DNA of 64,000 nt from Nisaea acidiphila (GTDB lineage Bacteria > Pseudomonadota > Alphaproteobacteria > Thalassobaculales > Thalassobaculaceae), in the NCBI RefSeq assembly GCF_024662015.1, contig NZ_CP102480.1, forward strand, positions 496,001-560,000, read 5' to 3'. Below the pieces are notes generated by a model, which worked only from the letters and a program-made list of their open reading frames with translations, was not told the DNA's origin and did not search any database. This document shows, in pieces, positions 1 through 9,565 of this stretch; position 1 is the stretch's first letter; each line of letters starts with the position of its first letter. The position numbers and the translations under genes are program-made.

Positions 1-1591
1 GGCTGTCCAGCGCCGAGGTCGCCTCGTCGAAGAGGAAAATCTTCGGCCGCTTCAGGAGTGTGCGGGCGATCGCGACGCGCTGTTTCTCGCCGCCCGAAAG
101 CTTCAGGCCGCGCTCGCCGACCGTGGTCTCGTACCCCTCCGGCAGCCCCAAGACAAAATCGTGGATGCTGGCGAGCCGCGCCGCCTCCTCGACCTCTTCC
201 CGGCTCGCCGACGGACGGCCGTAGGCGATGTTGTAGTAGATCGAGTCGTTGAAGAGGACCGTGTCCTGCGGAACGATTCCGATCGCACGCCTGAGACTGT
301 CCTGGGTCACGGTGCGAATGTCCTGACCGTCGATCCGGATCGCGCCGCTGTCGATATCGTAGAAACGGAACAGCAGGCGCGAAATGGTTGACTTGCCGGC
401 GCCGCTCGGCCCGACCAGCGCAACGCTCTTCCCGGCCGGGACCTCGAAACTGATCCCCTTCAGGATCGGCCGCGCCGCGGAATAGCCAAACTTCACGTCC
501 TCGAAGCGCACTTCCCCCTTGTCGACCACAAGCTCGGCCGCGTCCGGCGCGTCCTCGATTTCCCGTTCCTCATCCAACAGCCGGAACATCTGCTCCATGT
601 CGGTCAGCGACTGCTTGATCTCGCGGTAGACGAAACCGAGAAAGTTGAGCGGCAGATAGAGCTGGATCAGGTATGTGTTCACCATGACGAAATCGCCGAC
701 CGTCGCCCGGCCCGCCGCGATGTCTCCGCCGGCAAGGATCATCACCAGCGTCAGACCGGCCGCGATGATGCCGCCCTGCCCGACATTGACCAGCGAGAGA
801 CTGGTCCTGCTCTGTACCGCGGCATCCTCGTAGGAGCGCATGGACCGGTCGAAACGCTCTTCCTCGTGCCGCTCGTTGCCGAAATACTTCACCGTCTCGT
901 AGTTCAGCAGACTGTCGATGGCCCGCGTCGTGGCGCGATTGTCCATCGAGTTCATGCGCCGGCGGAACTTCAGCCGCCATTCCGTGACCAGCGTGGTGAA
1001 GAGGATGTAGGAGCCGATCGTCCCGAAGGTGACCACCGCATAGCGGTAGTCGAACATCGCCCAGAGGATCCCGCAGACGAGCAGGATCTCGAACAGGGTC
1101 GGCAGAATGTTGAACAGCATGAAGTTCAGCAGGAACTCGATTGCCTTCGTGCCCCGGTCGATCACCCGCGAGATGCCGCCGGTCTGCCGGTCGAGATGGA
1201 AGCGCAGGGAAAGCTGATGCAGGTGCCGGAAGGTCTTTAACGCCGCCATCCGGATGGCCCGCTGGGCGACCCGCGCAAAGAAGAACTCCCGAAGCTGTGC
1301 GAAGGCCTGTTGCCCCAGCCGCGTCAGGCCGTAGGCAAGGATGATCCAGATCAGCACCGTGAAATCGAAGGCACCGCCCGAAATCAGGTCCACCGCGTCC
1401 TTGTACAGCAGCGGAACATAGACCGACGCTCCCTTGGCAAGAGCGAGACACAGCAATGCGATCACCACGCGCGCGCGCATCTCGAACTGCCCCTGCGGCC
1501 ACAGATAAGGCAGCAGCGTCTTGATGGTCTGGATATCGGCCGTCGCCGGGGCGTCAGACTCGGTGAGATTGGCGGTCGGTCGGCGAGGCAT
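1..1591 (-). CDS. Atm1-type ABC exporter, fused permease and ATPase (3' end outside window)
   Basis: This is a half-transporter of the ABCB/Atm1 class. The family exports glutathione- or sulfur-linked compounds and metal conjugates across the inner membrane, using ATP as a homodimer. The start is the ATG at 1591, and 530 codons lie inside the window before it runs off the left edge. Roughly residues 30-340 form the six-helix permease domain. The ATPase domain follows, with Walker A GPSGAGKST near residue 395, signature LSGGEKQR near 494 and Walker B IFLFDEATSALDS close to the edge. Only the last part of the nucleotide-binding domain (H-loop, C-terminus) is missing. The link to iron-sulfur metabolism is suggested by family and by the SUF operon a few kb away, but the two are not in one operon. 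The exact substrate cannot be read from sequence. Confidence 0.9.
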   Translation of the reverse strand, partial: MPRRPTANLTESDAPATADIQTIKTLLPYLWPQGQFEMRARVVIALLCLALAKGASVYVPLLYKDAVDLISGGAFDFTVLIWIILAYGLTRLGQQAFAQLREFFFARVAQRAIRMAALKTFRHLHQLSLRFHLDRQTGGISRVIDRGTKAIEFLLNFMLFNILPTLFEILLVCGILWAMFDYRYAVVTFGTIGSYILFTTLVTEWRLKFRRRMNSMDNRATTRAIDSLLNYETVKYFGNERHEEERFDRSMRSYEDAAVQSRTSLSLVNVGQGGIIAAGLTLVMILAGGDIAAGRATVGDFVMVNTYLIQLYLPLNFLGFVYREIKQSLTDMEQMFRLLDEEREIEDAPDAAELVVDKGEVRFEDVKFGYSAARPILKGISFEVPAGKSVALVGPSGAGKSTISRLLFRFYDIDSGAIRIDGQDIRTVTQDSLRRAIGIVPQDTVLFNDSIYYNIAYGRPSASREEVEEAARLASIHDFVLGLPEGYETTVGERGLKLSGGEKQRVAIARTLLKRPKIFLFDEATSALDS

Positions 1592-1834
1592 AGGATTTCC
1601 AGTCGGACGGCGCGGCAATGAGGACCGCTTGTTTATTTGTTCGATAAATATGGAACTATTTAGCAGGTGCGCAAGCCTACCTCTGTCGAGCCGCTCCGAG
1701 AACCCGCGACGCGATCGAAGTGCCATAGGCCACAGTTCGAAGTATCCGACTTCGATATTCTGGGCAACCGATGCAAGGTCCGGCTTTGTCCCCATCCCGC
1801 AGCGGACCTGCTCCACGATCCAGGAGGGACCCCT

Positions 1835-2518
1835 ATGGCGTTTTCCCTTAGACTGGCGTTGACTGCTTCCATCATGGCGTTGCTGGCCGCCGCTTCCGCG
1901 GATGCCGAGGTCGGGAATGTCCGACTGGTGAAGATCTGGGCCTATTCGAAGGCTGCGAGCACGGCTGACTGGAACGATCTTTACCGACGCGATCCCGTCG
2001 AACTGAACGAACGGCTGCGCACGCCGGATGGAGGGGCACTACATGTTCGCTTCGTCGACGACACGGATCTGCGGCTCGGTTCGGCCGCCGAGATTCTTAT
2101 CGACCGGTTCGTCTTTGATCCGTCTAACAACGCAGGCGCACTGCAGGCCGAGATGGGCAAGGGCGTCTTCCGTTTCATCAGCGGGCGCATGGCGAAGGAC
2201 GGCGTCCGGCTCGGAACTCCGAGCGCCTTCATCGGCATCCGCGGAACCGACTTCATCGTCGATGTCCGCGACGACGGCTCGACAGTTGTCGCGGTGCTGG
2301 AGGGAGAAGTCGAGATCACACCCCGTGCAGGCGGGCCTGCCGTTGCCATTGCGGCAAACCAGACAGCCCTGGTCTCGCTCAACGCCACGGCCGTACAGAT
2401 CGGCGTCGCAGCGGTCACGGTGGATGCCGGCCTCGATTCCGACGCCGGCATAGATGCGGATTCAGGCTCCGGCGGTGCGGGAGGTCAAGGCGGCGGAGAT
2501 ACCGGCGGAAACGACTGA
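1835..2518 (+). CDS. Secreted FecR-domain protein (copy 1 of a tandem pair)
   Basis: The product has 227 residues. The ATG at 1835 is chosen because AGGAGGG lies just upstream and a signal peptide starts there (hydrophobic residues 4-20, cleavage likely after ADA near residue 24). Residues about 60-165 form a FecR-type beta-rich domain, with the hallmark region GTPSAFIGIRGTDFIV and then VAVLEGEVEI. The C-terminal 35 residues are rich in Gly, Asp and Ser and probably disordered. FecR domains here are periplasmic or surface sensory/structural modules. No sigma factor or TonB receptor gene adjoins, so a classical FecIR role is not supported. The next gene is a close paralogue, which indicates local duplication. 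Confidence 0.8.
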   Translation: MAFSLRLALTASIMALLAAASADAEVGNVRLVKIWAYSKAASTADWNDLYRRDPVELNERLRTPDGGALHVRFVDDTDLRLGSAAEILIDRFVFDPSNNAGALQAEMGKGVFRFISGRMAKDGVRLGTPSAFIGIRGTDFIVDVRDDGSTVVAVLEGEVEITPRAGGPAVAIAANQTALVSLNATAVQIGVAAVTVDAGLDSDAGIDADSGSGGAGGQGGGDTGGND

Positions 2519-2690
2519 GAAGCCGCCGCCCCGGATGACCGAATGGCTCTTCACCGGCCAATCAGAGGCCGGCTTGACCGCTTTGCGGCCGGTCCGGCCC
2601 CAATAATACCGCAATCCGAAGACCAATCTGCGCCGCTCCCTCCGCGGCATCCCGCCGGCGGGCCGGGACATTCCGTTTCGGGAGGGGAAA

Positions 2691-3374
2691 ATGAAGCGGA
2701 TCGCAGCAGCGCTGGTATTGGCCTGTATCCTGTCGCAAGTCCCGATTGCCCATGCCGCGGTCGGCATCGTCAGCCTGGTAAAGGTCTGGGGTTACAAACA
2801 AGAGCCGAGCGCCACGAACTGGGAAGCGCTTTACCGTCGTGACGCGGTCGAGATGAACCAGCGCCTGCGCACGCCAGACGGCGGCGCCCTTCATGTCCGC
2901 TTCGTTGACGATACCGAGCTGCGGCTCGGATCGGCCGCAGAGGTTACGATCGACCGCTTCGTATTCGATCCTTCGACCGGCGCCGGCAGCCTGCGCGCGG
3001 AAATGAACAAAGGCATGATGCGTTTCATCACCGGGCGCATGGCAAAGGAGGGAGTGCGGATCGGAACGCCGACGGCGGTCATAGGCATCCGCGGAACGGA
3101 CTTCGTGATCGAGGTCGCGGACGACGGCACCACCACGGTTGCGGTTTATGAAGGCGAAGTCGTAATTACGCCGCGCACCGGAGGCGATAGCGAGACCGTT
3201 GCCGCAGGGCAGAATGCACGTGTCGCCTTGAATGCGGCTATTGTTGAAACCCACGTTGCGGCCCCTCCGCCCGATGAAGGGCTGGACGACGGAGCCGGGC
3301 ATGACGGATACGCAGACGGCAATGGCGGAGACGGGAGCGACAGCGGCGGCGGTGACAGCGGAGGGGGTTGCTAG
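2691..3374 (+). CDS. Secreted FecR-domain protein (copy 2 of a tandem pair)
   Basis: This 227-residue paralogue of the preceding gene is the same length and nearly collinear. GGGAGGGGAAA precedes the ATG at 2691. Residues 1-23 are a signal peptide (cleavage likely after AHA), followed by the shared segment around LRTPDGGALHVRFVDDT and the FecR core GTPTAVIGIRGTDFVIEV. The tail is again Gly/Asp/Ser-rich and ends in a lone cysteine. The two copies diverge mostly in the signal peptide and tail, consistent with conserved fold and relaxed ends. The gene ends 11 bases from the stop of the convergent sufA. Function beyond a FecR domain is unknown. Confidence 0.8.
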   Translation: MKRIAAALVLACILSQVPIAHAAVGIVSLVKVWGYKQEPSATNWEALYRRDAVEMNQRLRTPDGGALHVRFVDDTELRLGSAAEVTIDRFVFDPSTGAGSLRAEMNKGMMRFITGRMAKEGVRIGTPTAVIGIRGTDFVIEVADDGTTTVAVYEGEVVITPRTGGDSETVAAGQNARVALNAAIVETHVAAPPPDEGLDDGAGHDGYADGNGGDGSDSGGGDSGGGC

Positions 3375-3385
3375 TTGACGCGGGA

Positions 3386-3739
3386 TCAGGACGCGACGTT
3401 GAAGCTTTCGCCACAGCCGCAGCGACTGGTCTCGTTCGGGTTGTTGAAGACGAAGCCGGAATAGTACTTGTCTTCCTGGAAATCCATTTCGGAGCCGAGA
3501 ATGAACATCACGGAGGCCGGGTCGACGAAGATCGTCACGCCCTTGTCCTCGACCATGTCCTCGAACTTTTTCCGTTCCTTGGCGTATTCGACGAAGTAGC
3601 TGAGGCCGGAGCAGCCTTTCGCCTTCACGCCGACGCGCAGTCCGAGAACGCCGTCCTCGGGATTGGCCGCCATCAGGGTCTTCACCCGATCGGCTGCGGC
3701 GTCTGTCAGTGTGATCGGGGCTTTACCGGGTTGAAACAT
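3386..3739 (-). CDS. sufA: SufA/IscA A-type iron-sulfur carrier
   Basis: The product has 117 residues and belongs to the HesB/IscA family of A-type carriers, which pass Fe-S clusters from the SUF scaffold to apoproteins in the cytoplasm. The three cluster ligands expected of the family are present: Cys43 in KGCSGLSY, and Cys107 and Cys109 in CGCGESF near the C-terminus. It is the last gene of the minus-strand SUF run and follows sufT by about 60 bases. The length is typical. An erpA-type role cannot be excluded from sequence alone, but position argues for a SufA function. Confidence 0.92.
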   Translation of the reverse strand: MFQPGKAPITLTDAAADRVKTLMAANPEDGVLGLRVGVKAKGCSGLSYFVEYAKERKKFEDMVEDKGVTIFVDPASVMFILGSEMDFQEDKYYSGFVFNNPNETSRCGCGESFNVAS

Positions 3740-3797
3740 AACGTCTCTATCCTCTGTTGGCCTTTCGACTCAATATAATGATGCGCCAGATCAGATT

Positions 3798-4202
3798 CTA
3801 GAACATGTTGAGGGCGAGCTTCGCCTCGTCGCTCATCCGTTCCGGAGTCCAGGGATCGTCCCAGGTAAGCTCGACCTGCACACGGCCGACGCCCTCGACC
3901 GACGCCGCTTTCTCCCCGACATCGATCGGGAGCTGCCCCGCGACCGGGCAGGCCGGCGCCGTCAGGGTCATCACGATCTTCACGTCCCCGTTCTCGGCGA
4001 TCGCGATTTCGTAGATCAGTCCAAGCTCGTAGATATCGACCGGGATCTCCGGATCGTAGACCTCTTTCAGAGCGAGGATGATCGCCTCTTCCTTGGCAAC
4101 CGGAACACCTTCGGCAAGCGGCTCGCCGACTTCGGCGACAATGCCCTCTTCCGGCGGCGGAAAATCGAGAAAGTCATGCATTCCGGGACCACCGGGCATC
4201 AT
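3798..4202 (-). CDS. sufT: SufT, DUF59/MIP18-family Fe-S assembly factor
   Basis: This 134-residue protein belongs to the MIP18 (DUF59) family, whose SufT members help maturation of Fe-S proteins. The core matches the family: YDPEIPVDIYELGLIYEI, then MTLTAPACPVAG with the conserved cysteine, and the C-terminal WDDPWTPERMS segment. The ATG at 4202 overlaps the sufS stop as ATGA, which indicates translational coupling. Two further Met codons (4199 and 4181) are possible starts. It sits between sufS and sufA, the usual place in alphaproteobacterial SUF operons. Confidence 0.9.
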   Translation of the reverse strand: MMPGGPGMHDFLDFPPPEEGIVAEVGEPLAEGVPVAKEEAIILALKEVYDPEIPVDIYELGLIYEIAIAENGDVKIVMTLTAPACPVAGQLPIDVGEKAASVEGVGRVQVELTWDDPWTPERMSDEAKLALNMF

Positions 4203-5431
4203 GCGAAGATCTCCCTCACCTTTTCGAGACTGTCGGCCAGCGCGTCGATATCCTGTCGCGTGTTGTACATGCCGAGGCTGGCACGGGCCATCGCAGGCAC
4301 GTCGAACCTGTCCATCAGCGGCTGGGCGCAATGGTGCCCGGCCCGGACCGCGACGCCGGCCTGGTCGATGATGGTCGAAATGTCGTGCGGATGGGCGCAA
4401 TCCATGACGAAGGAGAGAACGCTCGCCTTCCCGGGCGCGGTCCCGATGAGACGCAGCCCCTCGACCGAGGCGAGGCGCTGGGTCGCGTAATTGAGGACAT
4501 CGCCCTCATGCTCGCCGATCGCCGCCATGCCGATGGCGGCGACATAGTCGATCGCCGCACCGAGCCCAACCGCCTGGACGATCGGGGGCGTGCCCGCCTC
4601 GAACTTGTGCGGCAGGTCGGCCCAGGTCGATTTCTCGATGGTGACCGTATTGATCATGTCGCCGCCGCCCTGCACCGGCGGCATCTTCTCCAGCAGCTCT
4701 TCCTTGCCGTAGAGAATGCCGATCCCGGTCGGCCCGTAGAGCTTGTGGCCGGAGAAGGCGTAGAAATCGCAGTCGAGATCCTGCACGTCGACCGGCATGT
4801 GGGTGACGCCCTGGGCACCATCCACGACCAATATCGCACCGGTCTTGTGGGCCAGCGCCGCGATTTCCTTCACCGGCAGCACCGTGCCCAGCACGTTTGA
4901 AACATGCGGGACAGCGATGAGCTTCGTCTTCTCGGTGACCAGCGCTTCCATGTCGGCGATGTTGAACGCGCCCTCGTCGTCGACATCGACAGCCTTCAGC
5001 ACCAGGCCCTTCTCGTCCCGGACCATCTGCCAGGGCACGATGTTGGAATGGTGCTCCATCGTGGTGATGATGATCTCGTCGCCCGGCTCCAGAAACGCGC
5101 GGGCGTAGGACTGGGCGACGAGGTTCAATGCGTCCGTGGTGCCCCGGGTGAAGATCACCTCGTGGCTGTGCTTCGCATTGATGAAGTTCTGCACTTTCTC
5201 CCGCGCGCCCTCGTAGCGCGCGGTCGCGAGTTCGCTCAGGTAATGCAGCCCGCGATGCACGTTCGCATACTCCGCCTCGTACATCCGCGTAACCGCCTCG
5301 ATCACCTGCCGCGGTTTCTGGGCGGAGGCCGCAGAGTCGAGGAAGACCAGCGGCTTACCGCGGACTTCCGTCGCAAGGATCGGGAAATCCCGGCGGATCG
5401 CCTCGACGTCGTAAGCGGATTCGCTCATCAC
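4199..5431 (-). CDS. sufS: SufS cysteine desulfurase
   Basis: This 410-residue, PLP-dependent group II cysteine desulfurase takes sulfur from cysteine and hands it as persulfide to the SUF scaffold. The PLP lysine lies in FSGHKLYGPTG (about residue 230). The persulfide cysteine is Cys368 in RAGHHCAQPLMDRF, with the short loop of SufS rather than the long IscS loop. The N-terminal FLDSAASAQKP and the ANVHRGLH segment are typical. The gene overlaps sufD upstream and sufT downstream by 4 bases each, so it is part of a tightly coupled operon. No SufE or SufU sulfur-acceptor gene is present beside it. Confidence 0.96.
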   Translation of the reverse strand: MMSESAYDVEAIRRDFPILATEVRGKPLVFLDSAASAQKPRQVIEAVTRMYEAEYANVHRGLHYLSELATARYEGAREKVQNFINAKHSHEVIFTRGTTDALNLVAQSYARAFLEPGDEIIITTMEHHSNIVPWQMVRDEKGLVLKAVDVDDEGAFNIADMEALVTEKTKLIAVPHVSNVLGTVLPVKEIAALAHKTGAILVVDGAQGVTHMPVDVQDLDCDFYAFSGHKLYGPTGIGILYGKEELLEKMPPVQGGGDMINTVTIEKSTWADLPHKFEAGTPPIVQAVGLGAAIDYVAAIGMAAIGEHEGDVLNYATQRLASVEGLRLIGTAPGKASVLSFVMDCAHPHDISTIIDQAGVAVRAGHHCAQPLMDRFDVPAMARASLGMYNTRQDIDALADSLEKVREIFA

Positions 5432-6762
5432 GCGGCTTCCTCCCGTGCGATCCGCGCGGCCAGCCAGCCGGAGATCTTCTCGCCGAAGGCCAACGCGACC
5501 TTGTCGACCCGGATCTCGTCCAGCGCATCGCGCAGATAGGCCTCGATCAGCATGTTGCGCGCGTCGTGCTCGTTGATGCCGCGGGCCTTCAGATAGAAGA
5601 GCTGCTCGGCATCGAGTTCACCCACGGTCGCACCGTGGGAGCATTTGACGTCGTCCGCATAGATCTCGAGTTCCGGCTTGCTGTCGATCTCCGCCTTGCG
5701 GGAGAGCAGCAGGGCCCGGTTCATCTGGTAGCCGTCGGTCTTCTGCGCCGGACGCTGCACCAGGATCTTGCCCTGGAAGACGCCGCGGCCGTTCTCGTCC
5801 AGCACACCCTTGTAGATCTCGCGGGACTCGCTGTTCGGCTTCGCGTGCTCGATGAAGGTGGTGTTGTCGAGATGCTGGTTCGCGGCCGCCATGTAAACGC
5901 CGTTCACCGCATAGAGAATCTCGGATCCGTCGAGCTTGCTGCGGATCTCGTTGCGCGCCAGCTTCGCGCCGCAGGACAGCGCGAAATTGTCGTAGATCGT
6001 CTTCTCGCCGCAATGCACGTGGGTCATCGCGACGTGATAGGCCTCGCGGGACTCGTTCTGCAGCTTGTAGTGATGGAAGACCGCCTCGTCCTCGACCGTC
6101 ACATGGGTTACGGAGTTGGAGAAATAGCCGCCTTCGCCGACATGGCTTTCGACCAGCGTCGCCTTGGCGTTGGGGCCGATCCAGACCACGTTGCGCGGCG
6201 CGAAGGCGACCGGCGCGTCACCGCCGGATCCGATCGAGATGATGTGAATCGGCTTGGCGATATCGGCGTCCCGTGCGACCTCGATCAGCACGCCGCCGGT
6301 GATGCCCGCGGTGCTGAGCGCGGCGAGCGGAAGTCCTTCGGTCGCACTCTCGTCCTGCAGGGCGTGCTTTGTAACGCCGTCCTTGCGCTGCAGCGCGACC
6401 GCCAGCGGCGTGACCATCAGGCCGACCGGCAGCTTGTCGAGCGCGGAGCGGCTTTCGTCCAGACGGCCGTTCACAAGGACGATCTCGATGCCGGCGATGC
6501 CGGCGATCCGCTCCCGCGGAATCGCCACCGCCTCGGCTTCCTTGGCGAGTGCGCTGAAGGTCATGCCGCCGAGACCGCGTAGGCTGGTGTACTTCCAAGC
6601 CTCGGTCCGGTTCGTCGGCAGGCCGAGTTCAGCGAACCGGTCAGAGCCCTTCCGCGTCACCTCTCCGAACCAGTCGGGCGTCCCGTCGAGCGCCGCGGCC
6701 GCGCTGAATGCCTTCAGCAGCGGATTGTCATGTGCCATGTCGTTCGGCATGTCTCTCTCCAC
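5428..6762 (-). CDS. sufD: SufD scaffold subunit
   Basis: This 444-residue SufD protein is the partner of SufB in the SufBC2D scaffold. It lacks enzymatic motifs, as expected, and consists mainly of a beta-helix core. Recognisable family segments are RTEAWKYTSLR near the N-terminus and, near the C-terminus, KCSHGATVGELDAEQLFYLKARG, which holds the conserved CSHGA and FYL..RG signatures. It starts 6 bases after the sufC stop. ATG codons at 6750 and 6738 are alternative starts. The end overlaps sufS by 4 bases. Confidence 0.95.
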   Translation of the reverse strand: MERDMPNDMAHDNPLLKAFSAAAALDGTPDWFGEVTRKGSDRFAELGLPTNRTEAWKYTSLRGLGGMTFSALAKEAEAVAIPRERIAGIAGIEIVLVNGRLDESRSALDKLPVGLMVTPLAVALQRKDGVTKHALQDESATEGLPLAALSTAGITGGVLIEVARDADIAKPIHIISIGSGGDAPVAFAPRNVVWIGPNAKATLVESHVGEGGYFSNSVTHVTVEDEAVFHHYKLQNESREAYHVAMTHVHCGEKTIYDNFALSCGAKLARNEIRSKLDGSEILYAVNGVYMAAANQHLDNTTFIEHAKPNSESREIYKGVLDENGRGVFQGKILVQRPAQKTDGYQMNRALLLSRKAEIDSKPELEIYADDVKCSHGATVGELDAEQLFYLKARGINEHDARNMLIEAYLRDALDEIRVDKVALAFGEKISGWLAARIAREEAA

Positions 6763-6768
6763 GCCCGA

Positions 6769-7530
6769 TCAGGCGGCCTTGCCGGTGAAATCCGCGTAGC
6801 CCTTTTCCTCGAGCTCGAGGGCGAGTTCCTTGCCGCCGGATTTCTGGATCTTGCCGTACGCCATGACATGCACATGGTCGGGCTGAATGTAGTTCAGCAG
6901 GCGCTGGTAGTGGGTGATCACCAGCATGGAGCGACCCGTATCGCGCAGCGCGTTCACGCCGTCGGCGACAATCTTCAGCGCGTCGATATCGAGGCCGGAA
7001 TCGGTCTCGTCCAGCACACAGAGCATCGGCTCTAGCACGGCCATCTGCAGGATCTCGTTCCGCTTCTTCTCGCCGCCCGAGAAGCCGACATTGACGGCGC
7101 GCTTCAGCATGTCGTCACCCATCTCAAGCGACTTCGCCTTCTCGCGCACCAGCTTCAGGAACTGCATCGCATCCAGTTCCTCCTGCTCATGGTACTTGCG
7201 CTTGGAATTCAGCGCCTCGCGCAGGAAGGTCATGCCCGGCACACCCGGGATCTCGACCGGATACTGGAAGGCGAGGAAGAGACCCTCGTTGGCCCGTTCG
7301 TCCGCTTCCAGCTCGAGCAGATCCTTGCCGCCGAAGGTGACGGAACCTTCTGTCACCTCGTAACCGTCGCGGCCGGCCAGCACGTAGGACAGCGTGCTCT
7401 TGCCGGAACCGTTCGGGCCCATGATCGCATGCACCTCGCCCGGCTGAATGGTCAGGTCGATCCCTTTCAGGATCTCCTTGTCCTCATCTTCCAGCGAAGC
7501 ATGCAGGTTCTTGATTTCCAAAAGAGCCAT
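6769..7530 (-). CDS. sufC: SufC ATPase of the SUF scaffold
   Basis: This 253-residue cytoplasmic ABC-type ATPase binds SufB and SufD and drives the conformational change needed for cluster assembly. Walker A GPNGSGKST spans residues 38-46, the signature SGGEKKRNEI is near residue 151, and Walker B LCVLDETDSGLDID is near 171. There are no membrane segments, which fits SufC and not a transporter. GGAGAGAG precedes the ATG at 7530. It lies between sufB and sufD in the same direction. Confidence 0.97.
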   Translation of the reverse strand: MALLEIKNLHASLEDEDKEILKGIDLTIQPGEVHAIMGPNGSGKSTLSYVLAGRDGYEVTEGSVTFGGKDLLELEADERANEGLFLAFQYPVEIPGVPGMTFLREALNSKRKYHEQEELDAMQFLKLVREKAKSLEMGDDMLKRAVNVGFSGGEKKRNEILQMAVLEPMLCVLDETDSGLDIDALKIVADGVNALRDTGRSMLVITHYQRLLNYIQPDHVHVMAYGKIQKSGGKELALELEEKGYADFTGKAA

Positions 7531-7570
7531 TTCTCTCTCCGAGCGTACTTTTTTCTTTGGTTCCGGCGCG

Positions 7571-9028
7571 TCAGCCGACGCTGCCTTCCAGACTGATGCC
7601 GATGAGCTTCTGCGCTTCGACGGCGAATTCCATCGGCAGTTCCTTCATGACTTCCTTGCAGAAGCCGTTGACGATGATCGAAACCGCGTCCTCTTCCGAA
7701 AGGCCGCGCTGGGCGCAGTAGAAGAGCTGGTCCTCGCTGATCTTCGAGGTCGTCGCCTCATGCTCGACCCGCGCGGTCGGATTGCGGGACTCGATATAGG
7801 GGACGGTATGGGCGCCGCACTGATCGCCGATCAGCAGGCTGTCGCACTGCGTGTAGTTGCGTGCGTTCTCTGCCCCCGGCAGCACCTTTACCAGGCCGCG
7901 ATAGGTATTGTCGGCCTTACCGGCGCTGATGCCCTTGGAAATGATCGTCGACTTCGTGTTCTTGCCGATATGGATCATCTTGGTGCCGGTATCGGCCTGC
8001 TGGGCGTTGTTGGTGATCGCGACCGAGTAGAACTCGCCGACCGAATTATCGCCCTGCAGGATGCAGCTCGGATATTTCCAGGTCACGGCGGAACCGGTCT
8101 CGACCTGGGTCCAGGAGATCTTCGAATTGTCGCCGCGGCAGGCACCGCGCTTGGTCACGAAATTGTAGATGCCGCCGGCGCCGGTCTCGTCGCCCGGATA
8201 CCAGTTCTGAACCGTCGAATACTTGATCTCGGCATCCTTCATCGCGACCAGCTCGACCACAGCGGCGTGGAGCTGGTTCTCGTCGCGCTGCGGCGCCGTA
8301 CAGCCTTCCAGATAGGAGACGTAGGAGCCTTCCTCGGCGACGATCAGGGTGCGTTCGAACTGACCCGTATTTTCCGCGTTGATCCGGAAATAGGTCGACA
8401 GCTCCATCGGGCAGCGCACGCCCTTCGGAATGTAGACAAAGGAACCGTCGGTGAAGACCGCGCAGTTCAGCGTCGCGAAGTAGTTATCCGAGTACGGAAC
8501 CACCGAGCCGAGATATTTCTTCACCAGCTCCGGATATTCCTGCACCGCCTCGGAGATCGAGCAGAAGATCACGCCCTTTTCGGCCAGCTTCTTGCGATAA
8601 GTGGTCGCGACGGAGACGGAATCGAAGACCGCGTCGACAGCGACGACGCCAGCCAGAACTTCCTGCTCCTTCAACGGAATCCCAAGCTTCTCGTAAGTTC
8701 TCAGCAGTTCCGGATCGACCTCGTCGAGGCTGTTCGGGCGCTCCTTCACCTTCGGCGCGGCGTAGTAATAGATATCGTTCAGATTGATCGGCGCATACTC
8801 GACCTTGGCCCAGTCCGGCTCTTCCATGGTCTTGAAATGCTCATAGGCCTGGAGACGCCATTCGAGCAGCCATTCCGGCTCTTCCTTCTTCGCGGAGATG
8901 AACCGGATGACCTCTTCGCTGAGACCCTTCGGCGCCATCTCCGACTCGATGTCGGTGACGAAGCCGTACTTGTATTTCTCGGTCCCGAGTTGTTCGACCT
9001 GTTCGATTGTCTCGACAGTTGCCGCCAT
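7571..9028 (-). CDS. sufB: SufB scaffold subunit
   Basis: The product has 485 residues and is the SufB component on which the Fe-S cluster is built. The family signatures are clear: the central [20 protein letters not shown] region, [21 protein letters not shown], and the C-terminal [23 protein letters not shown]. Length is usual for the long bacterial SufB. It is the first structural gene after the Rrf2 regulator gene, separated by about 50 bases, and is followed by sufC at 40 bases. Confidence 0.97.
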   Translation of the reverse strand: MAATVETIEQVEQLGTEKYKYGFVTDIESEMAPKGLSEEVIRFISAKKEEPEWLLEWRLQAYEHFKTMEEPDWAKVEYAPINLNDIYYYAAPKVKERPNSLDEVDPELLRTYEKLGIPLKEQEVLAGVVAVDAVFDSVSVATTYRKKLAEKGVIFCSISEAVQEYPELVKKYLGSVVPYSDNYFATLNCAVFTDGSFVYIPKGVRCPMELSTYFRINAENTGQFERTLIVAEEGSYVSYLEGCTAPQRDENQLHAAVVELVAMKDAEIKYSTVQNWYPGDETGAGGIYNFVTKRGACRGDNSKISWTQVETGSAVTWKYPSCILQGDNSVGEFYSVAITNNAQQADTGTKMIHIGKNTKSTIISKGISAGKADNTYRGLVKVLPGAENARNYTQCDSLLIGDQCGAHTVPYIESRNPTARVEHEATTSKISEDQLFYCAQRGLSEEDAVSIIVNGFCKEVMKELPMEFAVEAQKLIGISLEGSVG

Positions 9029-9080
9029 GATCTCTTGTCCCGTGTTCTAAACCGTCAAACTCAAAAACCCGTTCGGCCCG

Positions 9081-9551
9081 TCAGCCGTCGACCGTCGCCG
9101 GGCTCCGCGCGGCTTCCGGCGCCGCCGGGCGCAGCGGAAACATCTCCGTCGGATCCAGCAGATCGGCTAATGTCACTTCCTCAAGCGCCTTGCGCACAGC
9201 CAGGTTGACCCTGTTCCAGTTCCCGCTGATCGGGCAGGAATTACTGACTTCGCAACCGCCTTCGCCTTCGTCCACACAGGCGGTCAGAGCGATCGGACCG
9301 TCGATAGCCTGCACGATCCGCGCGACCGTCACCTCCTCGGCCGTCATATCGATCGAGTAACCGCCATTGGCCCCGCGATGCGAGGTCACGAGCCCCGTTC
9401 CCGCGAGGATTTTCAGCAGTTTGGAGACTGTCGGAAGCGGGATCGCCGTATCCTCCGAAAGCGCGGCAGCGGTCCGCACCCGGCCAGGCTCACGCGCCAT
9501 CTGACCAAGCACCACAACCGCGTAATCCGTCATTTTGTTTAGCTTCAGCAT
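9081..9551 (-). CDS. Rrf2/IscR-type Fe-S regulator of the SUF operon
   Basis: This 156-residue winged-helix regulator belongs to the Rrf2 family. The ATG at 9551 is chosen because the family's N-terminus, MLKLNKMTDYAVVVL, begins there. The DNA-binding helix region covers residues 28-65 (PTVSKLLKILAGTGLV and then HRGANGGY). Three cysteines, C92, C100 and C106, are placed like the [2Fe-2S] ligands of IscR, though spacing differs (x7 and x5 rather than x5 and x5). It heads the SUF operon and probably senses Fe-S status and represses its own promoter. SufR-like and IscR-like names are both used for such proteins. Confidence 0.9.
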   Translation of the reverse strand: MLKLNKMTDYAVVVLGQMAREPGRVRTAAALSEDTAIPLPTVSKLLKILAGTGLVTSHRGANGGYSIDMTAEEVTVARIVQAIDGPIALTACVDEGEGGCEVSNSCPISGNWNRVNLAVRKALEEVTLADLLDPTEMFPLRPAAPEAARSPATVDG

Positions 9552-9565
9552 TCGCCGTCCCGAAA

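Noticed and set aside
1667-1834. Upstream extension of the first FecR gene
   Set aside because: The extension has no start-site signal and would bury the clear signal peptide beginning at 1835.
7448-9208. Long plus-strand frame opposite sufB and the end of sufC
   Set aside because: Antisense shadow with low-complexity composition; sufB and sufC on the minus strand are unambiguous.
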